NCBI GenBank assembly: GCA_900551325.1
Contig: URVM01000007.1
Coordinates: 62,001 to 126,000 of the forward strand
Direction: 5' to 3'
DNA: 64,000 nucleotides
DNA from: an uncultured Eubacteriales bacterium
GTDB taxonomy: Bacteria > Bacillota > Clostridia > Lachnospirales > Cellulosilyticaceae
Positions within the stretch are counted from its first letter, which is position 1; every line of letters starts with the position of its first letter. The notes beneath the pieces were generated by a model, which saw only the letters and a list, made by a program, of their open reading frames with translations, ran no database searches and had not been told where the DNA came from. Of this stretch, positions 17,549-26,502 are shown one piece after another. Position numbers and translations under genes: made by a program.

Positions 17549-17932
17549 ATGAATATTGAAAGTATACAATTAGAAAGTATAATACAGCCTACAAGGAACA
17601 GTGATATAGCACCTTCTTCAAATGGACAGGTTCAAGCTAAGATTGGGCAGTCTATTCAAGAAGTGAGACAACATATGCAGCAGGACCCATCTTATCAACC
17701 GACCTTTCAAGAAAGAACTATACTCAATGCTATAGATGAGATAAATACTAAATTATCTGGACAAAATACAGAGGTAGAAGTAGCTTTTCATGAGAAGACA
17801 AAAGAAATGATTGTAAGATTAGTGAATAAGGAAAGTAAAGAGATAGTTAGAGAAATACCCTCAGAGAAAATGATTGATATGATTGCCTCTTTTTGTGAGA
17901 TGGCTGGATTATATATAGATGAAAAAAGATAG
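17549..17932 (+). CDS. flaG: FlaG family flagellar protein
   Basis: 127-residue protein. The N-terminal 60 residues are loosely conserved; the C-terminal part shows the FlaG pattern TEVEVAFHEKTKEMIVRLVNKESKEIVREIPSEKM in two stretches, ending in a helix. FlaG is usually encoded just before fliD and influences filament length in some bacteria; its exact role is uncertain. ATG start with a G-rich site upstream (GTGGGGG). 11 bases before fliD. Confidence 0.85.
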   Translation: MNIESIQLESIIQPTRNSDIAPSSNGQVQAKIGQSIQEVRQHMQQDPSYQPTFQERTILNAIDEINTKLSGQNTEVEVAFHEKTKEMIVRLVNKESKEIVREIPSEKMIDMIASFCEMAGLYIDEKR

Positions 17933-17943
17933 GAGGAGAAGTT

Positions 17944-19824
17944 ATGCGTACAACAAGTATTAGATTTACAGGTTTAGCTTCAGGTCTTGATACAGAGTCT
18001 ATTGTAGAAAGTATGGTTTTACCGTATAAAATGAAGGTAGATACTAAGTGGCAAGAAAAAACTTTAATGGAAATGAAAAAAGATGCTTGGAGAGATATGA
18101 ATAAACAGCTTTTTTCCTTTTACGATAAATATATAGGACAGATGAGACTAGAAAGTACTTTCAATAAGAAGAGTATTAGTGTTTCAAATCCTAGTGCTAT
18201 AACAATTGATAAAAATAGTGCCCTTCCTATTGGTACTCATACAATCGATAAAATTTCCCAACTAGCTCAAGGTGCAAGACTAGAGAGTAAGCCTATTGAA
18301 GCTGATAGAAGTACAAAGCTTAAAGATTTAGGTATAAATGTGAAGGAAACAATCACTCTAAATCAAAAAGAAATCACAATTGCTGAAAATGAAACAATAG
18401 GGTCACTAACGAGAAAGATGCAAGATGCTGCACCGGAGCTAAATATTAACTTTGATGACAAGGCAAAAGCATTTTTCATTTCTTCCAAAAAGACTGGCCA
18501 ATCACAAGCTATTAATGTGAGTGGGGATATGGGTGTATGGAATAAGATAGGGATTAATACAAATACTTCTAAGGTGATAAAACCAGCTACATTTTTTAAA
18601 ATTGAAACAGAGCAAAAAGATATAGATGGTAAGAAAGTAGATGTCTTAAAAGAGGATATCATACTTAATGTTGGTAAAGAATCTATTACTTTTACAGCTG
18701 GACAAACAATGGAGGAAGTTACAAGAGAACTAGAAGAGAAATTAAACCCTCTTGGTACACCACTTGTTGAGCCGTCTATTGAAGCACCTGTAGAGAAAAC
18801 TGTTGTTAAGTATGAGAAGGGTATAATGACTCTAACAGGAGATAATAAAAATGTTATTACTTCAGCAAGTGATAATGTTACCAAAACCACAGGTTTTACA
18901 AGTACAGGCAAAAATGCCATTGTTTCATACAATGGTGTTGAGGTGGAGTCTGAGACTAACAATATTAGTGTCAATGGTCTTAACTTTACGATTAATGCAA
19001 TGACTAGTGAACCTATAACTTTAGTATCTAGTCAAGATACAGAGTCTATGGTAAGTTTTATGAAGGAATTTGTAGATGAGTACAATAAGCTGATAGAAGA
19101 TATTCACTCCAAGTTGAATGCTACTAGTAGTAAGGGGTATGCGCCACTTACTGAGGACCAAAAGAAAGATATGAGTGAATATGAAATTGAAGCATGGGAA
19201 AAGAAAATCAAGGATGGTATCTTTAGAGGGGATTCAGATCTTAAGCAAATTACTGATACTATGAGACAAATACTTTCAGGTAGTGTAGAAGGTGGGGCCT
19301 TTGCATCTTTATCAGAAATAGGGATTACAACAGGAAACTGGCAAGAAAATGGAAAGCTTTATTTCGATGAAGATAAGTTTAAATTAGCATTAGCGAAAGA
19401 CACAGATGGTGTGGTACAATTACTTGCAGGCTCAGGTAATCCTAGATCAGTTTATGAGAAGGATCAAGCTGCTGGTAAAGTAAATGGTACAAAGTCGTGG
19501 GATGAGCTAATTACGTCTGACCATAACGAAGATAAAGCCTTAGTAGCCAACTACCAAAAACGTACCAATAGTATTGGGGATAAGCTATATGAAACAATTA
19601 ATGAGGCAACACGTTCAACTACTTTAAGAAGTGCTTATTCTTTCTACAATGATAAGGCTTTGGATAAGAAAATCACAAGTGTAAAAGATGAAGTAAGTAA
19701 ATTGGAAGATCGTATGTATCGTATGGAAGATATGTACTACAAAAAGTTTACAGCTATGGAGAAGATGATGCAGCAGCTTAACAATCAAAGCAACTGGCTC
19801 ACCAGTCAATTAGGAGGTATGTAA
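17944..19824 (+). CDS. fliD: Flagellar filament cap protein FliD
   Basis: 626-residue hook-associated protein 2. The N-terminal region contains FTGLASGLDTESIVESMV (about residues 8-25), the FliD hallmark, and the C-terminal half has the flagellar-hook-associated domain with SMVSFMKEFVDEYNKLIEDI and a final coiled coil (VSKLEDRMYRMEDMYYKKFTAMEKMM). FliD caps the growing filament and promotes flagellin folding outside the cell. ATG start with AGGAGGAG upstream. Its stop overlaps the fliS start by one base (TAATG), which indicates translational coupling. Confidence 0.93.
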   Translation: MRTTSIRFTGLASGLDTESIVESMVLPYKMKVDTKWQEKTLMEMKKDAWRDMNKQLFSFYDKYIGQMRLESTFNKKSISVSNPSAITIDKNSALPIGTHTIDKISQLAQGARLESKPIEADRSTKLKDLGINVKETITLNQKEITIAENETIGSLTRKMQDAAPELNINFDDKAKAFFISSKKTGQSQAINVSGDMGVWNKIGINTNTSKVIKPATFFKIETEQKDIDGKKVDVLKEDIILNVGKESITFTAGQTMEEVTRELEEKLNPLGTPLVEPSIEAPVEKTVVKYEKGIMTLTGDNKNVITSASDNVTKTTGFTSTGKNAIVSYNGVEVESETNNISVNGLNFTINAMTSEPITLVSSQDTESMVSFMKEFVDEYNKLIEDIHSKLNATSSKGYAPLTEDQKKDMSEYEIEAWEKKIKDGIFRGDSDLKQITDTMRQILSGSVEGGAFASLSEIGITTGNWQENGKLYFDEDKFKLALAKDTDGVVQLLAGSGNPRSVYEKDQAAGKVNGTKSWDELITSDHNEDKALVANYQKRTNSIGDKLYETINEATRSTTLRSAYSFYNDKALDKKITSVKDEVSKLEDRMYRMEDMYYKKFTAMEKMMQQLNNQSNWLTSQLGGM

Positions 19825-20192
19825 TGGTAACCAATCCATATCAACAGTATCAAAATAATTCAGTTATGACAGCAACACCAGGTGAACTTACACTTATGCT
19901 GTATAACGGAGCTATTAAATTTTGCAACTTAGCTATTGAAGCTATAGAACAAAATGATTTACAAAAAGCACATCAGTCTAACTTAAGAGCTCAAGATATT
20001 ATTACAGAGCTTCAAGCCACACTAGATACAAAATACGAAATAAGCAAAGAGATGGACAGGCTTTACACTTTTATTAAGGAGTTATTAATAGAAGGGAATA
20101 TACGTAAAGAATCACAAAAATTAGCTGATGCAAGAGATCTTATTAGAGAATTTAGAGACACTTGGCAACAAGTGATTAAAACGGCAAGATAA
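19824..20192 (+). CDS. fliS: Flagellin export chaperone FliS
   Basis: 122-residue FliS: begins NPYQQYQNNSVMTATPGELT and continues with LMLYNGAIKFCNLAIEAIE, the four-helix chaperone that binds the flagellin C-terminus in the cytosol and prevents early polymerisation. The ATG at 19824 shares one base with the fliD stop, and AGGAGG lies 8 bases before it. Position directly behind fliD is the usual one. Confidence 0.94.
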   Translation: MVTNPYQQYQNNSVMTATPGELTLMLYNGAIKFCNLAIEAIEQNDLQKAHQSNLRAQDIITELQATLDTKYEISKEMDRLYTFIKELLIEGNIRKESQKLADARDLIREFRDTWQQVIKTAR

Positions 20193-20227
20193 TCTTAACA
20201 TGGCTTATAATTAAGGAAGTGATACAT

Positions 20228-20413
20228 ATGGATATCGCAGCACTATCAATGGCAATGAGTCAAATGAACTTAGGCACACAAGTAGGGATAGCTGTTACTA
20301 AGCTTTCTATGGATACAGCTAGTGAGTCAGGACAGATGATGACAGAGATGCTTAAGAGCATGGAGCTTTCTGTAAACCCTAATATAGGTAGTCAAATTGA
20401 TATAAAGCTATGA
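20228..20413 (+). CDS. YjfB-like putative motility protein
   Basis: 61-residue small protein beginning MDIAALSMAMSQMNLGTQVG and containing a second helix SGQMMTEMLKSMELS. The pattern matches the YjfB family of short proteins found beside flagellar genes in Firmicutes; B. subtilis yjfB is in the sigma-D regulon. No function is established. A GTG at 20219 is in frame, but AAGGAAGTG sits about 7 bases before ATG 20228, which is taken as the start. Followed by a strong terminator, so it likely ends the flaG-fliD-fliS transcript. Confidence 0.75.
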   Translation: MDIAALSMAMSQMNLGTQVGIAVTKLSMDTASESGQMMTEMLKSMELSVNPNIGSQIDIKL

Positions 20414-20433
20414 AAATAAAAGTCATAAAAATG

Positions 20434-20500
20434 AAAGTCACTATAAATACAGATATTCCAAAAGGAATAGTTAAACTGTATTTATAGTGACTTTTCTTTT
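20434..20500 (+). terminator. Strong terminator after flagellar late genes
   Basis: A long stem pairs AAAGTCACTATAAATACAG (from 20434) with CTGTATTTATAGTGACTTT (to 20494), followed by a T-rich tail. It separates the flagellar genes from the legionaminic acid gene cluster. Confidence 0.88.
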
Positions 20501-20654
20501 GCACAAATTTAAAAGACAAACTCTTTTTAAGTTAGGGTATACATATATTAAAATAAGGCAATACATTCTGCAACAGAAAAACAAAGGGAGATATAAGTAA
20601 GAGAAATAACTAATTAAAGAAATAAGATATGAACCTTCTAAGGGAGGGATCGTG

Positions 20655-21296
20655 ATGAAGAAAATTATTCTCTTAGGTAGTGGGGGGCACGCTAGGAGTG
20701 TGTTAGATACACTTAAGCAATTAAATAGCTTTGAACTAATAGGCATACTAGATAAAAAAGAGCAAGTAGGTAAAGTTTTAGATGGCATACCTATTGTAGG
20801 AATAGATCAAGACATGGAAAAATGCTATGACCAAGGGATAGAATATATTTTTATTGGTGTAGGGAGCATAGGAAATACAGAACTAAGAAAAAAATTATAC
20901 GAGCAAGCACTTATGATAGGTTTTAAGTTTCCTACAATTATAGATTCTACTGCTATTATTGGAGAGAAGGTTGTAATAGAAGAAGGAACTTACATAGGAA
21001 AAGGGAGTATAGTGAATGTTGGAAGTTGTATAGGGAAACAGTGCATTATCAATACAGGAGCCATTGTTGAGCATGATTGCAATATTGGGGAATTTGTTCA
21101 TATAGGACCTGGGGCAGTATTAAGTGGTAATGTACAAGTAGGTGCACATACACATATAGGTGTAAACAGTACAGTGATTCAAGGTATTCATATAGGCGAG
21201 CATACTTTAATAGGCGCAGGAAGTGTTGTAGTAAAGGATATAGGTTCCTATAAAAAGGCTTATGGCAATCCTTGTAAGGTGGTGGATGAAGCATGA
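20655..21296 (+). CDS. legH: NeuD/PglD-type sugar O/N-acetyltransferase (LegH-like)
   Basis: 213-residue acyltransferase. An N-terminal nucleotide-fold-like domain (KKIILLGSGGHARSVLDTL) is followed by a left-handed beta-helix built of hexapeptide repeats (IGEKVVIEEGTYIGKGS, IGKQCIINTGAIVEHDC), in which the His of VEHDC is the expected catalytic base. Family members add acetyl groups to UDP-amino sugars in bacillosamine and legionaminic acid synthesis. GTG 20652 is also in frame; ATG 20655, 7 bases after AAGGGAGGG, is preferred. Its last bases overlap the next gene (ATGA). Confidence 0.8.
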   Translation: MKKIILLGSGGHARSVLDTLKQLNSFELIGILDKKEQVGKVLDGIPIVGIDQDMEKCYDQGIEYIFIGVGSIGNTELRKKLYEQALMIGFKFPTIIDSTAIIGEKVVIEEGTYIGKGSIVNVGSCIGKQCIINTGAIVEHDCNIGEFVHIGPGAVLSGNVQVGAHTHIGVNSTVIQGIHIGEHTLIGAGSVVVKDIGSYKKAYGNPCKVVDEA

Positions 21297-22291
21297 AAAG
21301 GGTAATGATTATTGCAGAAGCAGGTGTCAATCATAACGGTGACATACAATTAGCTAAGAGATTGATCGATGTGGCAGTAGAAGCTAAGGCAGATGTAGTA
21401 AAGTTTCAAACTTTTAAAGCTGAAAATATTGTTACAGATGAAGCACCAAAAGCTACTTATCAAAAGGAAACAACAGACAGTAATGAAAGCCAATATAGGA
21501 TGTTAAAGAAACTTGAGCTAAGTGTAGAAGATCACAAGGAACTAATAGCATATTGTAAAGAGAAAGGTATTTTATTTTTATCTACACCTTTTGATTTAGA
21601 GAGTATAGACTTACTAGATGATTTAGGAATAGAAATATTTAAAATTCCATCAGGAGAACTTACAAATCTACCCTACTTAGAGAAAATAGGAGCAAAGAAA
21701 AAACAGGTTATTCTATCGACAGGTATGAGTACAATAGATGAGGTAGAAGCGGCTATACGTATTTTAAATAATCAAGGAACAACAGATATTACTCTTTTAC
21801 ATTGTACGACCCAATATCCAACACCTATGGAAGAGGTGAATCTAAAGGCAATGTTAACGATGAAAGAAAGATTTGGACTTGAAGTAGGATATTCAGATCA
21901 TACTGAAGGGATTGAAGTACCTATAGCAGCTGTAGCTATGGGGGCAACTGTAATAGAAAAACACTTTTCTTTAGATAAGAATATGGAAGGCCCAGATCAT
22001 AGAGCAAGTTTAGAACCAAATGAACTTATTAAGATGGTGCAAGCTATACGAAATATAGAAAAAGCATTAGGTAATGGTGAGAAGGTTCCTTCTAAGTGTG
22101 AATTACAAAATAAAGAGATTGTAAGGAAAAGTATTGTAGCGAAAGTCTCTATACAAGAGGGTGAACTGTTTAGTGAGGATAATTTAACAGTTAAAAGACC
22201 AGGGAGTGGCATATCACCTATGAGGTGGCATGAGGTATTAGGCAGAAGAGCAACCAAGAATTATGTAAAAGATGAGATGATTATATTATGA
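21293..22291 (+). CDS. legI: N,N'-diacetyllegionaminate synthase (NeuB family)
   Basis: 332-residue nonulosonate synthase. The N-terminal TIM-barrel contains IIAEAGVNHNGDIQLAKRLID, KFQTFKAENIVTDEAP, STPFDLESIDLLDDLG, KIPSGELTNLPYLEKI and GYSDHTEGIEVPIAAVAMGA; the C-terminal 60 residues form the SAF/antifreeze-like domain. NeuB enzymes condense phosphoenolpyruvate with a 6-carbon amino sugar. In this gene setting (LegC- and LegB-type genes present) the substrate is more likely diacetamido-trideoxy-mannose, giving legionaminic acid, than N-acetylmannosamine. Overlaps both neighbours by 4 bases. Confidence 0.88.
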   Translation: MKRVMIIAEAGVNHNGDIQLAKRLIDVAVEAKADVVKFQTFKAENIVTDEAPKATYQKETTDSNESQYRMLKKLELSVEDHKELIAYCKEKGILFLSTPFDLESIDLLDDLGIEIFKIPSGELTNLPYLEKIGAKKKQVILSTGMSTIDEVEAAIRILNNQGTTDITLLHCTTQYPTPMEEVNLKAMLTMKERFGLEVGYSDHTEGIEVPIAAVAMGATVIEKHFSLDKNMEGPDHRASLEPNELIKMVQAIRNIEKALGNGEKVPSKCELQNKEIVRKSIVAKVSIQEGELFSEDNLTVKRPGSGISPMRWHEVLGRRATKNYVKDEMIIL

Positions 22292-23445
22292 AAAAAATAT
22301 GTGTTGTAACAGGGACTAGAGCTGAATATGGGTTACTTAAACCACTTATGCATAAAATAGAGGAAGATGAACAATTAGAGCTACAACTTTTAGTAACAGG
22401 TATGCATCTTTCCCCAGAGTTTGGGATGACATACAAGGAAATTGAAGCAGATGGTTTTCTGATTACAGAAAAGGTAGAGATGCTTTTAAGTGCAGATACA
22501 CCTACAGGTATATGTAAGAGTATGGGACTAGGGATGATGGACTACAGTGGAGCTTATAGTAGATTAAAACCAGATATGATTGTTGTCTTAGGTGATAGGT
22601 TTGAAGCTTTTTCAGCAGTAGCGAGTGGATTAGTACACAATATTCCAGTTTCTCATATACATGGCGGAGAATTAACCCAAGGTGCAATAGATGATGCTTT
22701 ACGTCATGCGATGACTAAAATGAGCTATTTACATTTTACAAGCGATGAGGTTTATAGACAACGAGTTATTCAATTAGGAGAAGAGCCAAGTCGTGTTTAT
22801 AATGTGGGAGCTCTTGGAGTAGAAAATATTAGAAGTCTAAAGTTATTATCTAAAAAAGAATTAGAAGAGTCTATAGAGTTCAATATGGATGGAAATGTGG
22901 TATTAGTTACTTTTCATCCAGTAACACGAGAAGTGGCGTCTGCTAAGAATCAATGTGAAGAATTACTAAATGCTTTAGATGAAGTAAAAGATTTAAAACT
23001 TATTTTTACCAAAGCTAATGCAGATACAGAAGGAAGAATAATTAATGAAATGATTGATCAGTACGTTCAAAAAGATTCATCCAGTCGTATAGCTTTTACA
23101 TCTATGGGACAATTGCGTTATTTAAGTGCAATGAAATACTCCAAAATGGTAATAGGAAATTCCTCCAGTGGTATTTTAGAAGCGCCTGCACTTGGTATAC
23201 CAACTATCAACATAGGGGATAGACAAAAAGGTAGAATAAAAGCTAGGAGTGTATTCGATTGTAAAGCATATAAAGAAGATATAAGAGCAGCTATTACAAA
23301 AATACTAGAAGCTGAAGAAGTGTATAGAAGTATTTATAATAAGAATCAGGATACAGAAGCTGCCTCTAGTCAAATTATTAGATATATGAAACAACACTTA
23401 AACACTATAGATATGAAAAAATCTTTTTATGATATACAGATTTAA
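22288..23445 (+). CDS. legG: UDP-sugar 2-epimerase, hydrolysing (NeuC/LegG)
   Basis: 385-residue epimerase of the WecB/NeuC family: KKICVVTGTRAEYGLLKPLM at the N-terminus, VLGDRFEAFSAVASGLVHNIPVSHIHGGE split across the active site, LVTFHPVTRE and GNSSSGILEAPALGIPTINIG. Such enzymes release UDP while inverting C2. In the Leg pathway the substrate is UDP-diacetylbacillosamine. Starts on the ATGA overlapping the end of legI, so translation is coupled. NeuC proper cannot be excluded by sequence alone; the surrounding genes favour LegG. Confidence 0.87.
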   Translation: MKKICVVTGTRAEYGLLKPLMHKIEEDEQLELQLLVTGMHLSPEFGMTYKEIEADGFLITEKVEMLLSADTPTGICKSMGLGMMDYSGAYSRLKPDMIVVLGDRFEAFSAVASGLVHNIPVSHIHGGELTQGAIDDALRHAMTKMSYLHFTSDEVYRQRVIQLGEEPSRVYNVGALGVENIRSLKLLSKKELEESIEFNMDGNVVLVTFHPVTREVASAKNQCEELLNALDEVKDLKLIFTKANADTEGRIINEMIDQYVQKDSSSRIAFTSMGQLRYLSAMKYSKMVIGNSSSGILEAPALGIPTINIGDRQKGRIKARSVFDCKAYKEDIRAAITKILEAEEVYRSIYNKNQDTEAASSQIIRYMKQHLNTIDMKKSFYDIQI

Positions 23446-23482
23446 TAGTTTATGACATATAGCATTAAGAAAGGCGATGATC

Positions 23483-24658
23483 ATGAAATCTTTTATTCCC
23501 TTATCTGTACCCAACTTAAAGGGCAATGAATTGAAGTATGTTACTGAAGCTATAGAGAATGAATGGGTATCTACCGGAGGTAAATTTATCAATATATTTG
23601 AACAACATATAGCCAGTTACGTTAAGGTACAAGAGGCTGTAGCCTGCCAAAGTGGGACAGCAGGGCTCCACTTAGCCTTATTACTTAGTGGAGTAAAAAG
23701 AGAGGACTTAGTAATAGTCCCCACTTTAACTTTCATTGCGGCTGTTAATCCTGTTAAGTATGTAGGTGCTTTACCTATATTTATGGATTGTGATGATACT
23801 CTCACTATAGATTGTGAGAAATTGGAGAGCTTCTGTGAAGAAGAGTGTGAACTTATTGAAGGCGTGTTAGTTCTTAAGACGACCAAACAAAGTGTAAGAG
23901 CAATTGTTGTAGTACATGTATTTGGAAATATGGCAAACATGTCTAGGGTTAAGGAGATTGCATCTAAATATAAGTTAAAGGTAATAGAGGATGCAACAGA
24001 AAGTTTGGGAACTTACTATATATCGGGTAAGTATATAGGACAGTATGCAGGAACTATAGGTGATTATGGAGTCTATTCTTTTAATGGTAATAAAATTATT
24101 ACTACAGGTGGTGGTGGTATGCTTATTGCACAAAATCCTAAGGATAGTCAGCATGCTAAATATTTATCTACCCAAGCTAAAGACGATGAGCTTTATTTTA
24201 TACATAATGAAATAGGCTATAACTACCGTATGACGAATGTGCAAGCAGCTATTGGTGTAGCCCAGTTAGAGCGATTAGATGAGTTCATTAAAACAAAGAA
24301 AGATAATTATTTATACTATGATAGCTTATTAAATGAAATAGAGGGTATACGTTTAATGCCTTTTAGAGAAGGTATCAGTCCTAACTATTGGTTCTATGCT
24401 TTAGTGCTTGAAAAAGAAGAGTATATAAAAAGGCGTAATCAGATCATTCACCAGTTGCAAGAAAGTGGCATCCAAACAAGAGCTATTTGGGGCCTTATTC
24501 ATAAGCAAAAGCCTTATGAAAAGGCATATAACTATAAGATAGAAAAGGCAGAGTATTATTACGATAGAGTAATCAATTTACCATGTAGTTCAAACTTAAC
24601 AAAAGAAGATATTAGGCGAGTAGTAGGAGTGCTCAAATCTATTTTAGAAAATAATTAG
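23483..24658 (+). CDS. legC: LegC-type PLP-dependent sugar aminotransferase
   Basis: About 391 residues, DegT/DnrJ/EryC1/StrS family. Seen are SVPNLKGNELKYVTEAIE and NEWVSTGGKF at the N-terminus, CQSGTAGLHLAL for cofactor phosphate binding, VIEDATESLGTYY with the Asp that contacts the pyridine ring, YSFNGNKIITTGGGGM carrying the catalytic lysine, and GYNYRMTNVQAAIGVAQLE. LegC makes the 4-amino sugar from the 4-keto product of LegB. ATG 23477 is in frame, but AAGAAAGG sits 2 bases before it and 8 before ATG 23483, so 23483 is used. Confidence 0.87.
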   Translation: MKSFIPLSVPNLKGNELKYVTEAIENEWVSTGGKFINIFEQHIASYVKVQEAVACQSGTAGLHLALLLSGVKREDLVIVPTLTFIAAVNPVKYVGALPIFMDCDDTLTIDCEKLESFCEEECELIEGVLVLKTTKQSVRAIVVVHVFGNMANMSRVKEIASKYKLKVIEDATESLGTYYISGKYIGQYAGTIGDYGVYSFNGNKIITTGGGGMLIAQNPKDSQHAKYLSTQAKDDELYFIHNEIGYNYRMTNVQAAIGVAQLERLDEFIKTKKDNYLYYDSLLNEIEGIRLMPFREGISPNYWFYALVLEKEEYIKRRNQIIHQLQESGIQTRAIWGLIHKQKPYEKAYNYKIEKAEYYYDRVINLPCSSNLTKEDIRRVVGVLKSILENN

Positions 24659-24669
24659 GGGGATTAGGA

Positions 24670-25662
24670 ATGAAATTACAAGGTAAAAAAGTACTTGTAA
24701 CAGGTGCTGAAGGTTTTATAGGAAGTCATCTAACAGAAATGCTCGTTGAGCAAGGAGCAGATGTTACTGCACTTGTACAGTACAATTCTTTCAATAACTG
24801 GGGATGGATTGATTTTTTTGATGAAAAAGTTAAAAAGCAAATTAAGGTAATTACAGGAGATATTAGAGAATATGATAATGTAAAGCGTATGGTAAAGGGG
24901 CAAGATGTAGTCTTTCATTTAGCGGCTCTTATTGCCATACCCTATTCTTATCTATCTCCTATGGCATATATTAGAACAAATGTAGAGGGGACAGCTAATG
25001 TACTTGAAGCATGTCGGGATTATGATATAGAAAAGATTGTACACACTTCTACATCTGAAACTTACGGGACAGCACTTTATGTACCAATTGATGAAAAGCA
25101 TCCTATGCAAGGACAATCACCTTATTCAGCTTCTAAAATAGGAGCAGATAAAATAGCAGAGAGCTATTATAGAAGTTTTGGAACACCCATTGCAACTATG
25201 AGACCATTTAATGCATATGGACCAAGACAATCAGCTAGGGCGGTTATTCCTACTATTATTTCTCAAATTCTAGCAGGAAAAGAAGAAATTAAATTAGGTG
25301 CTCTTACGCCAACAAGGGACTTTAACTATGTAATAGATTTAGCAGCAGCCTTTATAGATATTGCAGAAAGTGATAAGACAATAGGGGAAGTAATCAATGT
25401 AGGATCTAACTTTGAAATAAGTATTGAAGAACTTGCAAAGCTTATTATGAATTTAATAGGAAAAGAAGTAAAAATATTATGTGATGAAGAACGTATTCGT
25501 CCAGATAAAAGTGAGGTAAATAGGCTTTGGGCAGACAATCATAAAATAAAAGAGCTAACAGGATGGCAACCACGTTACACCTTAGAAGAAGGGTTAAAAG
25601 AAACTATAGAGTGGATAAAAGAGAATCTAGATATATTAAAAGTAGATATTTACAATGTTTAG
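24670..25662 (+). CDS. legB: NAD-dependent 4,6-dehydratase, LegB type
   Basis: 330-residue extended short-chain dehydrogenase. The Rossmann motif GAEGFIGSHL is near residue 11, the active-site SxnYxxxK is visible as TSTSETYG (about residues 121-128) followed by SPYSASKIGADKIAESYY, and PFNAYGPRQSARAVIPTII follows. LegB enzymes convert a nucleotide-linked GlcNAc into its 4-keto-6-deoxy form, the first step of the pathway. ATG start with AGGGGGATTAGG upstream. It is the last gene of the cluster and is followed by a strong terminator. Confidence 0.87.
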   Translation: MKLQGKKVLVTGAEGFIGSHLTEMLVEQGADVTALVQYNSFNNWGWIDFFDEKVKKQIKVITGDIREYDNVKRMVKGQDVVFHLAALIAIPYSYLSPMAYIRTNVEGTANVLEACRDYDIEKIVHTSTSETYGTALYVPIDEKHPMQGQSPYSASKIGADKIAESYYRSFGTPIATMRPFNAYGPRQSARAVIPTIISQILAGKEEIKLGALTPTRDFNYVIDLAAAFIDIAESDKTIGEVINVGSNFEISIEELAKLIMNLIGKEVKILCDEERIRPDKSEVNRLWADNHKIKELTGWQPRYTLEEGLKETIEWIKENLDILKVDIYNV

Positions 25663-25674
25663 TAGTGTTAAGAA

Positions 25675-25730
25675 AAATACCCCTAGTAGCTTCGAAACAA
25701 AGTGTTTGAAGCTACTAGGGGTATTTTATA
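25675..25730 (+). terminator. Strong terminator after legB
   Basis: AATACCCCTAGTAGCTTC and GAAGCTACTAGGGGTATT form an 18-bp perfect stem around a 14-base loop, followed by TTATA. The A-rich left flank and T-rich right flank suggest it may work in both directions. Confidence 0.88.
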
Positions 25731-25758
25731 ACAAGTCTTTATTTATTTTATGAGTCCC

Positions 25759-25825
25759 CTAAAACACCTTAAAAATACAGACAATCCCCCCAGATTGTTT
25801 CTGTCCATATTTAAAGGTGTTTTAG
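25759..25825. repeat. Long imperfect hairpin, 12-bp perfect outer arms
   Basis: CTAAAACACCTT (25759-25770) is the exact inverted complement of AAGGTGTTTTAG (25814-25825). Inside, further pairing (AATA with TATT, CAG with CTG, CAAT with ATTG) continues to a C-rich apical loop. There is no T-run on either side, so it is not an ordinary terminator. It could be part of a mobile-element end or of a structured transcript. Confidence 0.65.
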
Positions 25826-26300
25826 TTCGGTGGTAGTTGTAGGTTTCAAAGTTATATGAGAGAATCGTAACTTTCTTTAAGCTTTTTTGAATAATGCAGT
25901 CCGTCTGTTCTTAGTGGCCGTGCCGCCTGCCTGCATAGACCGGTGGGGTTCTTTCAATACTAGAGCTGCCATATGCAGAGTGGTATTCCATCAGTAGCCA
26001 CAGGTTATTACAGCGTCTCGAGGTACCCTTCGATAAGACATTTTGCCGTCCTCATGATTGTGCCCGTAGAAAGCTTAAGTTCTTAGTGTATAACTATGAA
26101 ATTTTAGGTATTGCACCAACTAGAGTAAGCTACCACTCTTACCTTAATTGGTTTTCTAAGAAAAAGTTTATCCTGTATACAAAGTGTGGGGGGAAGCACC
26201 TGTCACATTTGAAACTTATTCTTAGGAAGGACTAAAAAGATATTTGCCTAGGATATATATTTTTTTAATCCCTATACTATATAAATACGTGAAAAAGAAA
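25826..26300. other. Gene-free island with nested stems; possible structured RNA or decayed element
   Basis: No gene is recognised here. The part from about 25890 to 26060 is visibly richer in G and C than the flanks and has several stems: CTGCATA (25931) with TATGCAG (25972) enclosing TGG/CCA and GTTCT/AGAGC; GTGG (25980) with CCAC (25998); TCGAGG (26018) with CCTTCGA (26027). A + strand frame is open from 25939 to a TAA at 26233 (98 codons), but it has no in-frame ATG, no ribosome binding site and no family I recognise. A degenerate transposase or a structured noncoding RNA are both possible; I cannot decide between them. Confidence 0.4.
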
Positions 26301-26502
26301 CAAAACCGTCGCTTTTATTTTCAAGTTATATATTTTTATTAGAAATACACAAAAAGTGTTAGATAAATTTATGTAATTTTAAGTGTGATTTGAGTTTATA
26401 AAATAGAAAAAGAGTCAGTAGTTTTATCTTTCTTTTGTATAGGGTATACTATAAAGATAAGAATAAGACACAGCTAAAGAAGACTAGGTAAGGAGTTTAA
26501 AG

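Noticed and set aside
18363..18974. 203-codon minus-strand frame opposite fliD
   Set aside because: Complete overlap with a well-supported fliD, no ribosome binding site and no recognisable domain.
25939..26235. 98-codon open frame on the + strand in the island
   Set aside because: Not listed as a gene: no ATG or other well-placed start, no ribosome binding site and no known family. Noted only as part of the island.
25740..26300. Intact insertion sequence
   Set aside because: I looked for terminal inverted repeats at both ends, target duplications and a transposase signature. Only the local 67-base hairpin was found.
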